Assembly: GCA_964555565.1 (NCBI GenBank)
Contig: CAZKTF010000121.1
Span: forward strand, 1 to 10,560
DNA: 10,560 nucleotides
Direction: 5' to 3'
Origin: CAZKTF01 sp964555565
GTDB lineage: Bacteria > Planctomycetota > JAJSAM01 > JAKLKS01
How positions within the stretch are numbered: position 1 is the first letter of the stretch; each line of letters opens with the position of its first letter. Shown piece by piece: positions 1-6,154 of this stretch. A program made the position numbers and the translations under genes. The notes beneath the pieces are model-generated. The model worked only from the letters and a program-made list of their open reading frames with translations, did no database searches and was not told where the DNA came from.

Positions 1-2448
1 GGCGGCGGGGGCGGCGTGCCGCCCCGCGACGACGGCCCCGGCGGGGCCCGCGCGATCCAGGCGCTGGCCGCCTCGGTGGAGGGAGGCGACCCGGTCCTCG
101 CGCCCGCCCCGGGGTACGCGGGGTCGGCAGCGTGCGTGGCGTGCCACGCCGGGGTCTTCCGCGACTACGAGGAGACCGCGCACCACCGCTCCCTGCGCTC
201 GCCCGGCCGCCCGGGGGTGGGCGGCCCGGGCCCGGCGGCCGCGGACTTCCGGAGCGGGCTCGACCTCGGCACGCTCCCGGCCTTCGCGGCCTTCGGCGCG
301 GCGGCCCCCCGGCTCTCCCTCGTCGCGGGCGACGAGCGCCCGTGGAAGGTGGACATCGGCGGCGTCCGCTACGAGGTGTTCCGCGTCCTGGGCGGGGGCG
401 TCCGCGAGGACTACCTCCTGCGCGTGGGCCGCTCCCTGTACCCGGCCCCCTTCGAGCGCGCGGGCGGGGGCTGGACCCGGCTCGGGACCGCGACCTGGTA
501 CGACGGCTCGAACGCCCCGCGCTTCGCCTCGGCCGCGGCCGCCGCGGCGGGCATCGACCGCGGGGCCTCCTTCGAGCGGCGCTGCGCGGGCTGCCACCAG
601 GGCGGCTTCCAGGTTTCCTTCGACGCCCCCTCCGGCGAGTGGCTCACGGGCTACGCCGAGCTCGGCGTGGGCTGCGAGTCCTGCCACGGCCCGGGCGCCG
701 AGCACGCGCTGACCGCGGACCCCTCCCGGATCCTGAACCCGAGGGACCTCGACGACGGGACGCCGGCGGGCCACGCGCGGTCCGACGAGGTCTGCGCGGC
801 CTGCCACACCCGCGGCGCGGGGGCCGTGCTCCCCGGGGCGCCGGCCCCGGTGGAGTACCCGTGGTCCGGGGTCTCGGGCGGCTTCCGGCCCGGGCTCCCC
901 CTCGCCTCCTTCCTGGCGGCCACGACCGACCCCGGGGACTTCTGGGGCTACCAGGACAACTACCTGGGCCTCGTCCCGACCCCCGCGGACCCCTCGGACG
1001 ACGCCGCGGTCGCCGCCCGCTCCCCCTGGATGCAGGCGCAGGACCACGGCGCCGGGGTACACGCCGCCTCCGTCCCCGGCGACACGCCGCGATGCATCGA
1101 GTGCCACGACCCACACGCCCGCCGGCAGGTCTCGCAGATCCGCGTCGCCCGCGACGAGGCGCCCGGCGTGCGGACCTCCGCGGAGGACGGCTCGCTCTGC
1201 CTCTCCTGCCACGCGGGGGACGGGCCCTTCGCGGACATCACGCTCGACGACGTGGCGGACTTCACGGTGGGGCGCAGGGCCGCCGTGCGGGACTCCGTCG
1301 TCGCCCACATGAAGGACTCCGGGATGCCCGTGGACCCGGACGCATTCGCGCCGAAGGGGACGGGCGTGGGGCGCTGCACCACCTGCCACATGCCGCGCAC
1401 GGGCCCCGGCGCGGCGGGCGGGGACCACGCCTGCCTCGTGCTGTGGCCCACGGTGACCGAGAAGCACGGGATGCCGAACTCCTGCTCCGGCTGCCACCCC
1501 TCCGGTGGGGCCGACCCGGTGGGGAGGATCCTCGACCAGTGGCGGCGCGACGGGGCGGACGGGGACGGCCTGTTCCACGGGAACGCCCCGCTCCCGATCC
1601 ACCTCGGGGTCCTCAACGCCGCCTCCGGGCAGGGGACCCGGTGCGTGGCCTGCCACACCACGACCGGCTTCCGCGAGATCCGCGTCGGCGGGGACGCGAC
1701 CGGGCTCTCCCAGGACGGCCCCCGCCTCAACGCCCTCGTGCAGCGCGGGGTGCGCCTCGAGGAGGGGATCACCTGCGCCGCCTGCCACGGGCGGGACGCC
1801 TCGAACCAGTTCGCCCCCGGCGCGAACCCGCTCCGGGTCCCGGCGCTCCGGCTCTGCGGGTCGTGCCACTTCTCGGCGGGGATCACCTTCCTGCACTTCA
1901 CGACCCTCGGCACCGAGCCGCACTACCCGCAGCAGGAGATGCTGGACGGGACCGCGGGCGAGGAGCCCCCCGGGAGCGGGTCCTACACGAACTCCAGCCA
2001 CACCCCGCTCCCGGAGGGCTGTCTCCAGTGCCACTACCCCTCCGGCGACCCGGCGGCGAAGACGCACTCCTTCGAGCCCGCGCTCTCGACCTGCGCCGTC
2101 TGCCACCCCGGGATCACGACCTTCGACCGCGTCTCCTACGGGGACTGGGACGGGGACGGGACGCTCGAGGGGCTCCAGTCGGAGACGGACGGGCTGCTGG
2201 CCGTCCTGAAGACCGCCATCCTGACGGGGGACGCGGCCGTGACCTTCGCCGGGAAGTCGTTCTTCCGCAACGGCCTCCCCGGGCTGCCCGGCGCCTCGGC
2301 GGCCCGCCAGCGGGCGGCCTGGAACTGGGAGGTCGTGTTCCGGGACGGGTCGCGGGGGATCCACAACGGGGCGCGCGCCGTGAAACTCCTCCAGCAGAGC
2401 TACAGGGAGCTGACCGGGGTGAACGTCCCGGGAGCGGCGATCCGCTGA
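1..2448 (+). CDS. 13-heme c-type cytochrome with C-terminal EF-hand-like loop (5' end outside window)
   Basis: Exported multiheme electron-transfer protein, probably periplasmic or surface-exposed. The frame is open from base 1 and no signal peptide is visible, so the true start is most likely upstream; the GTG at 16 is only the first start codon in view. Counting residues from that GTG, CxxCH motifs begin at 40, 190, 220, 260, 360, 395, 454, 490, 543, 587, 614, 669 and 693, giving 13 c hemes. The first motif context (GSAACVACH, then HH) and the CESCHGPGAEH motif are typical of the cytochrome c554-like multiheme superfamily. Spacing is irregular, with long loops after hemes 1, 4 and 8, unlike the repeating cytochromes on the other strand. 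Residues 710-719 (DWDGDGTLEG) form an EF-hand or dockerin-like acidic loop. The tail (WNWEVVFRDGSRGIHN) resembles the C-terminal helix of other multiheme cytochromes, including NrfA-type proteins. Stop is TGA at 2446-2448. The substrate is unknown. It converges on the bc-type operon, so it is not co-transcribed with it. Confidence 0.9.
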   Translation, partial: GGGGGVPPRDDGPGGARAIQALAASVEGGDPVLAPAPGYAGSAACVACHAGVFRDYEETAHHRSLRSPGRPGVGGPGPAAADFRSGLDLGTLPAFAAFGAAAPRLSLVAGDERPWKVDIGGVRYEVFRVLGGGVREDYLLRVGRSLYPAPFERAGGGWTRLGTATWYDGSNAPRFASAAAAAAGIDRGASFERRCAGCHQGGFQVSFDAPSGEWLTGYAELGVGCESCHGPGAEHALTADPSRILNPRDLDDGTPAGHARSDEVCAACHTRGAGAVLPGAPAPVEYPWSGVSGGFRPGLPLASFLAATTDPGDFWGYQDNYLGLVPTPADPSDDAAVAARSPWMQAQDHGAGVHAASVPGDTPRCIECHDPHARRQVSQIRVARDEAPGVRTSAEDGSLCLSCHAGDGPFADITLDDVADFTVGRRAAVRDSVVAHMKDSGMPVDPDAFAPKGTGVGRCTTCHMPRTGPGAAGGDHACLVLWPTVTEKHGMPNSCSGCHPSGGADPVGRILDQWRRDGADGDGLFHGNAPLPIHLGVLNAASGQGTRCVACHTTTGFREIRVGGDATGLSQDGPRLNALVQRGVRLEEGITCAACHGRDASNQFAPGANPLRVPALRLCGSCHFSAGITFLHFTTLGTEPHYPQQEMLDGTAGEEPPGSGSYTNSSHTPLPEGCLQCHYPSGDPAAKTHSFEPALSTCAVCHPGITTFDRVSYGDWDGDGTLEGLQSETDGLLAVLKTAILTGDAAVTFAGKSFFRNGLPGLPGASAARQRAAWNWEVVFRDGSRGIHNGARAVKLLQQSYRELTGVNVPGAAIR

Positions 2449-2468
2449 CCCCCCCGGCGGGGGGGGTC
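2447..2468 (+). terminator. GC hairpin at the end of the 13-heme gene
   Basis: A 9-bp perfect stem (GACCCCCCC paired with GGGGGGGTC) with a GGCG loop overlaps the stop codon of the + strand cytochrome. It lies between convergent genes, so a terminator role is plausible. There is no T-run after it, so it is not a canonical intrinsic terminator. Such T-less hairpins are common in very GC-rich genomes. Confidence 0.45.
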
Positions 2469-2482
2469 GGGGACGACCACGA

Positions 2483-2522
2483 CGAGGCCCCGTCCCGCGG
2501 GGCGGGCGGAGGCCTCGAGGCC
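2483..2522. repeat. Nested inverted repeats in the convergent spacer
   Basis: CGAGGCC at 2483-2489 can pair with GGCCTCG at 2511-2517. Within that span, GCCCCG at 2487-2492 can pair with CGGGGC at 2498-2503 around a 5-base loop; the two stems share bases 2487-2489, so they are alternatives. GGCCTCGAGGCC at 2511-2522 is itself a 12-bp palindrome. Together with the flanking hairpins this makes the 100-bp spacer between the convergent genes strongly structured. No gene is seen here. The function is probably termination of either strand, but chance pairing is easy at this GC content. Confidence 0.3.
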
Positions 2523-2527
2523 CCCGG

Positions 2528-2547
2528 CCCGGGGCTTTCTCCCCGGG
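2528..2547 (-). terminator. Hairpin just after the nine-heme cytochrome stop codon
   Basis: CCCGGGG at 2528-2534 pairs with CCCCGGG at 2541-2547 around a 6-base loop. It begins one base past the TGA (2549-2551) that ends the last gene of the minus-strand bc cassette. The position fits an operon-end terminator. No T-tract follows on the minus strand, so this is a structural guess. Confidence 0.4.
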
Positions 2548-2548
2548 G

Positions 2549-3799
2549 TCAGGCCGCCGGGATCCGCCGGTCCGCCTCGCGGATCTTGAGCCAGAGGCCC
2601 AGCGCGAGGAGACCGATGGCCCCGAGCGCGACGTGGAGCCCGCGGCGGCGGTAGTCGATCTCGGCCATCGCCTGCTCCCCCTCGCCCTCCGCGTCCACGG
2701 CCACCTTCTCCCCCTCGAGGATCTTCCCGACGACCCTCGCGGCATCCCACGAGTGGACCAGGACCCGGGCCTCCGTCAGCCGGTCGCGCGCCTCGGAGAG
2801 GTGGAAGATTGGCCCCGAGACCTCCATCCCCGCGCGCTCGGCGCGCCCGAGGACGGCCTCGGCGGCCTCCAGGCGCGAGACCATCCGCGCGAAGGCGGCG
2901 GCCATCCGCTTCGTGGCGGGGCGCGCCGTGTCGTCCGCGTCCTCGTGGCACTCGACGCAGCGGGACCCGGGGGCGACGGTGAGCATCGCCTCGGACGGGG
3001 GCGCGATGTCGTGGTCGGAGTGGCAGGCCACGCACTCCGGGGTCCCGTTGCGGTCGAAGATCCGCTTCTTGGCCGTCGCGCGGAAGAGCGCCGCCTGCTG
3101 GACGTGGCAGGTCCCGCAGACGTTCGCGACGGAGGCGACGTCCGGCAGCGCCGCGCCGTGGTTCCCGTGGCAGGCGTTGCACGCGGGGGCGGCGAGGTCC
3201 CCGCGCTCCAGCAGGGCCTTCCCGTGCACGCTGCCCCGGTACTTCGGCACCACGTCCTTCGCGACCTTCCGCCCCTCGAGGAGCTTCGGGTCCCCGTGGC
3301 AGCGCCCGCAGGTGTCCGGCACGTGCGAGGGGAACACGGGGGACGCGGGGTCCTTCGCCGGGAGGATCCCGTGGTTCCCGTGGCAGGAGGCGCACACGGC
3401 GACGCCCGTGTCCCCCTGCGCGAGGCGCTTCCCGTGGCCGCTCGTGAGGTACTGCGCGACCTGGTCCGTGCCGAGCCAGGGGTTGAAGTCCCTCATGTAG
3501 GCCGGGTCGGAGTGGCATCGCCCGCAGGCCTCGAGCTGGGCCTTCCCGCGCGGGGGCCCGCGGTATCCCTTGGTGGCGTCGTGCGCGCCCTCCTTCGTGG
3601 CCGCGGTCCCGTCCCCTCCGTGGCAGGAGACGCAGGAGAGCCCTCGGCGGAAGTGGATGTCCGTTTCCGAGAGGCGGACCGCCTCGCCGGCCTTCCCCTC
3701 GAGCCCCCGGTGGCACTCGACGCAGGAATCGGCGGCGCGGGCGGACGCGGCCCCGAGGAGGAGAGCCAGCGCCGCGGCCGGGACCCCCGCGCCCCTCAC
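2549..3799 (-). CDS. Nine-heme membrane-anchored cytochrome c of a bc-type complex
   Basis: Predicted multiheme electron acceptor of the adjacent Rieske/cytochrome b pair, taking the place of cytochrome c1 or f. I chose the GTG at 3799-3797 because it overlaps the TGA of the cytochrome b gene (GTGA) and yields a 416-residue protein with a clear Sec signal (residues 1-22, hydrophobic ALALLLGAASARA). The frame stays open farther upstream, but that part is antisense-like, arginine- and glycine-rich and overlaps cytochrome b. CxxCH motifs begin at 26, 56, 92, 136, 164, 207, 228, 256 and 281. Residues 290-385 are charged and probably helical. Residues 387-404 form one hydrophobic transmembrane helix followed by a short basic tail, so the hemes should face the periplasm. 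Residues 117-174 and 187-239 are an internal duplication. No good Shine-Dalgarno precedes the GTG, which suggests translational coupling. Nine-heme count and topology are seen directly; the role as complex subunit is inferred from context. Confidence 0.9.
   Translation of the reverse strand: MRGAGVPAAALALLLGAASARAADSCVECHRGLEGKAGEAVRLSETDIHFRRGLSCVSCHGGDGTAATKEGAHDATKGYRGPPRGKAQLEACGRCHSDPAYMRDFNPWLGTDQVAQYLTSGHGKRLAQGDTGVAVCASCHGNHGILPAKDPASPVFPSHVPDTCGRCHGDPKLLEGRKVAKDVVPKYRGSVHGKALLERGDLAAPACNACHGNHGAALPDVASVANVCGTCHVQQAALFRATAKKRIFDRNGTPECVACHSDHDIAPPSEAMLTVAPGSRCVECHEDADDTARPATKRMAAAFARMVSRLEAAEAVLGRAERAGMEVSGPIFHLSEARDRLTEARVLVHSWDAARVVGKILEGEKVAVDAEGEGEQAMAEIDYRRRGLHVALGAIGLLALGLWLKIREADRRIPAA
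3083..3451 (-). repeat. Internal diheme duplication in the nine-heme cytochrome
   Basis: At protein level, residues about 117-174 and 187-239 share the order (S-x-HGK), then CxxCHGNHG, then a V-x-x-x-CGxCH motif. The first hemes of the two units are 71 residues apart (C136 and C207). The second unit is a few residues shorter between its hemes (21 against 28). This looks like an old diheme duplication within the gene. Confidence 0.6.
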
Positions 3800-4854
3800 G
3801 TGAGCCACGCCCAGGCGGTCATGCCGCCGATGAAGAGCAGCGCCGCCACCCCGACGGCCGTGAAGTGAGGGCTCCGCTCCCCGCGGGACGACCGCCGGTC
3901 GAGGAACGGGACGAGGAGCCAGAAGATCCCCCCAAGAGAGAGGATGAGCACGCCCACGACCTCCCCCTCGATCCCGAGGACGTGGCCCGGCATCTGCTTC
4001 AGCGTCTGGTAGGCGAAGAGGAAGTACCATTCCGGCTTGAGCCCCGCCGGGGCCTCGGAGAAGGGGTCGGCCTTCACGCCCAGCTCCGCCGGGTAGAAGG
4101 CGGCCAGCGCCGCCAGCGCCCCGAGCGCGAGGGTCCACGCGAGGGCCTCCCGGAGGACGAAGTTCGGGAAGAAGGGGATCGAGCGGACGGGCGGTTTCGC
4201 CGCGCGCGGGACGCTCATCCCCTGGGCCTGGACGAAGGCGAGGTGGACCCCGATCACCAGGATCGTGATCGCGGGCAGGAGCGCCACGTGCCAGCCGAAG
4301 AAGCGGGTGAGCGTCGCCCCGGTCACGTCCTCCCCCCCGCGCAGGAAGCGCACGAGGAAGTCCCCGATCCCCGGGACGACCTTCGCCGTCTCGGTCCCGA
4401 TCTGCGTCGCGAAGTAGGACAGCGTGTTCCAGGGGAGGAGGTACCCGGAGAACCCGAGCCCCAGGGTCAGGGCGAACAGGACGCAGCCCGTGACCCAGGT
4501 GAGCTCCCGGGGCCTGCGGTAGGCCTTGAGGAAGAACGCCGAGAACATGTGCGCGAAGAGGAAGAAGACCATGAGGTTCGCGGACCAGGCGTGGATCGAC
4601 CGGACGAGCCAGCCGAAGGACACCTCGGTCATCACGAACTGGACGCTCTCGTAGGCCTCGGCGGAGGAGGGGCGGTAGTAGAGGAGCAGCAGCGCGCCCG
4701 TCACGAGCTGGACGAAGAACAGGAACAGCGCCATCCCCCCGAAGAAGTACCAGGCGCTCGCGCGGTGGACCGGGACGGTCTTGTGGCGGGCGAAGTCGAG
4801 GAGCGCCCGCACAGGGTAGCGCTCGGCGAGCCAGGAGCCCAGGCGGCTCCCCAA
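3796..4854 (-). CDS. Cytochrome b of a b6f/bc-type quinol oxidase (b6 and subunit IV parts in one chain)
   Basis: Membrane subunit that oxidises quinol at the periplasmic side and passes one electron over two b hemes. In the 352-residue chain the four heme histidines are H88 and H102 in helix B (14 apart) and H189 and H204 in helix D (15 apart); the 15-residue step is the b6 pattern rather than the mitochondrial bc1 pattern. PEWY at 274-277 is the quinol-oxidation-site motif and lies in the subunit IV-like half, so both halves form one polypeptide with about seven or eight membrane helices. The position matching b6 Cys35, which binds the extra heme c, appears to be Phe here (WYFFGG, 35-40). 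The start is the TTG at 4854-4852, one base past the Rieske stop, with GAGGAAG seven bases upstream; I see no earlier start codon giving a sensible N-terminus. It overlaps the nine-heme gene by 4 bp. Confidence 0.95.
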   Translation of the reverse strand: MGSRLGSWLAERYPVRALLDFARHKTVPVHRASAWYFFGGMALFLFFVQLVTGALLLLYYRPSSAEAYESVQFVMTEVSFGWLVRSIHAWSANLMVFFLFAHMFSAFFLKAYRRPRELTWVTGCVLFALTLGLGFSGYLLPWNTLSYFATQIGTETAKVVPGIGDFLVRFLRGGEDVTGATLTRFFGWHVALLPAITILVIGVHLAFVQAQGMSVPRAAKPPVRSIPFFPNFVLREALAWTLALGALAALAAFYPAELGVKADPFSEAPAGLKPEWYFLFAYQTLKQMPGHVLGIEGEVVGVLILSLGGIFWLLVPFLDRRSSRGERSPHFTAVGVAALLFIGGMTAWAWLT

Positions 4855-4855
4855 C

Positions 4856-5350
4856 TCAGGACTTCCTCGACACCACGACCTCGTCGCCGAGGACGCGCGC
4901 GGAGAACTCCTCCAGCGGGCGCGGGGGCGGCCCCGCGACGTTCTTGCCGGTGAGGTCGTAGTAGCCGTTGTGGCACGCGCACCAGATCTGCTTCACGTCG
5001 GGGAGGTACCGCACGCGGCAGGCGAGGTGGGTGCAGACGGCGCTGAAGGCCCGGAAATCCCCGGTCGGGAGGCGGACGAGGAGGCCGGGCTTGCTGCCCA
5101 TCTTGAAGATGGCCCCGCTGTTGAGCTTGAAATCGGAGGCCTTGCCCGCCACCACGCTCGCCACGGCCGCCTCGGCCACCTTCGGCGGGAGGACGTAGCG
5201 GGCCAGCGGGTAGACGACCGCGGCGCCCGTCGCGATCGCGCCCGAGCCGAGGATGCCCGTCACCAGGCGGCGGCGGGTACAGCCCTCCGCCGCCGCTTCC
5301 GTGCGCGGCTCCTCCCGGCCGGCGTCGCCGGGAGGGTTCTCCGGACCCAT
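4856..5350 (-). CDS. Rieske 2Fe-2S protein of a bc-type complex
   Basis: Takes one electron from quinol bound in cytochrome b and hands it to the c-type subunit. The 164-residue protein has both cluster boxes: CTHLAC at 106-111 and CACHNG at 124-129. Cluster ligands are C106, H108, C124 and H127, and the disulfide pair is C111 with C126. The GPPPRPL loop (140-146) is also typical. TRRRLV at 25-30 followed by a hydrophobic stretch to about residue 50 is a Tat-type signal anchor, as expected for a protein folded before export. The ATG at 5350-5348 is preceded by GGGGAGG at a 7-base spacing. Box II has Gly where bc1 proteins have the Ser that hydrogen-bonds the cluster, while the later Tyr (Y131) is kept; loss of that Ser is known to lower redox potential, which would suit a menaquinol-type complex (inference). 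It ends one base before the cytochrome b start, so the two are surely co-translated. Confidence 0.96.
   Translation of the reverse strand: MGPENPPGDAGREEPRTEAAAEGCTRRRLVTGILGSGAIATGAAVVYPLARYVLPPKVAEAAVASVVAGKASDFKLNSGAIFKMGSKPGLLVRLPTGDFRAFSAVCTHLACRVRYLPDVKQIWCACHNGYYDLTGKNVAGPPPRPLEEFSARVLGDEVVVSRKS
4862..4868 (-). promoter_or_regulatory. Ribosome binding site supporting the TTG start of cytochrome b
   Basis: On the minus strand GAGGAAG lies 7 bases before the TTG at 4854. It sits inside the last codons of the Rieske gene. This site is the main reason for accepting the rare TTG start. Confidence 0.55.
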
Positions 5351-5357
5351 GGGGAGA

Positions 5358-5364
5358 CCTCCCC
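5358..5364 (-). promoter_or_regulatory. Ribosome binding site of the Rieske gene
   Basis: GGGGAGG on the minus strand lies 7 bases upstream of the Rieske ATG, in the 37-bp gap after the tetraheme cytochrome gene. The short gap and own binding site fit an internal operon gene. Confidence 0.65.
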
Positions 5365-5387
5365 GGGGCGGGCGGCCCGATCCTCGC

Positions 5388-6011
5388 CTACTTCTTCGTC
5401 GGGTGGACCTTCCCCTTCGCCTCCTCGAACTTGAACGCGTCGGGGACGAACAGCGGGCTGTCCTTGTTGTGGCAGGTCGCGCAGACCTTCTCGTCCGGCT
5501 TCACGAGGCCGAAGGACGCGAGGCCCTCGAAGGTGAACTTCGCGTCCGGGTTCTTCTTCATCTCGTCTTCCTTGTTCCTGGCGTAGAGGCTCCCCGGGCC
5601 GTGGCAGGCCTCGCAGGCGACCTTCCCCATCTTCTTCGCCAACTCCTCGTTGGCCTTCGGGTCCTTCGGGTAGCCCCCGTCGAGACCGTAGCCGGTCGTG
5701 TGGCACTTGAGGCACTTCTCGTCCCCGGAGTAGTCCTTGGCCGGGTCCAGGTTCGCCTTCTTCTTCTTCTCGAAGCGCACCTTGTCGTCCGCCTCGGTCG
5801 TCGGCAGCAGGGTCTTGAGGCTCTCGGCGAGCGGGGACTTCTTCCAGGCCTTGTGCTGGGGCGAGTGGCACTTCATGCACTTGCCGTCGCCGACGTAGGT
5901 GGGCTTGTCCTTCTCCTTTTCCCCGTCCCCGGCGATCCCCCCGGGGACCGCCACGGCGAGGGCGAGAGCGGCGACGGTGCCGGCGGCGACCGCGGCGAAC
6001 CGGACGCGCAT
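5388..6011 (-). CDS. Tetraheme periplasmic cytochrome, c554-like
   Basis: Small soluble electron carrier, probably shuttling electrons between the bc complex and other periplasmic cytochromes. I set the start at the ATG 6011-6009, which has an ideal AAGGAGG five bases upstream and begins a Sec signal (residues 1-28, basic MRVR then Ala/Val-rich core). An in-frame extension up to 6122 is non-cytochrome-like and would bury the signal. The mature part of the 207-residue protein has CxxCH motifs at 45, 100, 133 and 177, spaced in the way of cytochrome c554-type proteins, including the CEACHGPG motif at the third heme. It is unusually lysine-rich (for example KEKDK and EKKKK stretches) for this GC content, consistent with a charged docking surface. 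It is the first gene of a four-gene cassette with Rieske, cytochrome b and the nine-heme protein. The 143-bp gap upstream is the longest in the minus-strand block, so a promoter may sit there. The family name is by motif pattern; partner identity is inferred. Confidence 0.93.
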   Translation of the reverse strand: MRVRFAAVAAGTVAALALAVAVPGGIAGDGEKEKDKPTYVGDGKCMKCHSPQHKAWKKSPLAESLKTLLPTTEADDKVRFEKKKKANLDPAKDYSGDEKCLKCHTTGYGLDGGYPKDPKANEELAKKMGKVACEACHGPGSLYARNKEDEMKKNPDAKFTFEGLASFGLVKPDEKVCATCHNKDSPLFVPDAFKFEEAKGKVHPTKK

Positions 6012-6016
6012 GGAGT

Positions 6017-6023
6017 CCTCCTT
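6017..6023 (-). promoter_or_regulatory. Strong ribosome binding site of the tetraheme cytochrome
   Basis: AAGGAGG on the minus strand, 5 bases before the ATG at 6011. It is the best Shine-Dalgarno match in the window, decides the start, and suggests high expression of the small carrier. Confidence 0.8.
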
Positions 6024-6104
6024 GAAGTGCCGCCCCGGCAGGGAGCAAACCCCGCGCCGGAGGTCCTCCCCGCCTTGACCGCGCGTCGAGGATCCTGCGC
6101 GAGG

Positions 6105-6130
6105 GGATTCCCCCCGACCCAAAGGAATCC
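6105..6130 (-). terminator. Hairpin between the fusion gene and the bc cassette
   Basis: GGATTCC at 6105-6111 pairs with GGAATCC at 6124-6130 around a 12-base loop. It lies 24 bp past the stop of the cytochrome-barrel gene. The same spacer (6012-6154) also has two 10-bp palindromes, GCCCCGGGGC and GACCGCGGTC, next to that stop. It could be a terminator separating two transcription units or a regulator site. No T-run and no convincing -35/-10 pair were seen. Confidence 0.35.
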
Positions 6131-6154
6131 TGCCCCGGGGCGACCGCGGTCAGG

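Noticed and set aside
132..2654. A very long open frame (840 codons) on the + strand overlapping the 13-heme gene
   Set aside because: Its translation is Arg/Pro/Gly-rich without heme motifs or any fold signature. It is an out-of-frame shadow produced by high GC content.
3800..4138. N-terminal extension of the nine-heme gene into the cytochrome b gene
   Set aside because: The added residues are Arg/Gly-rich shadow of cytochrome b and would bury the signal peptide. The GTG at 3799 overlapping the TGA is far more likely.
6012..6122. Longer start for the tetraheme cytochrome
   Set aside because: The extension would run through the ideal AAGGAGG site and the hairpin and place the signal peptide internally.
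6012..6154. Promoter for the bc cassette in the 143-bp gap
   Set aside because: A promoter is plausible there, but I could not identify a convincing -35/-10 pair, so I did not call one.
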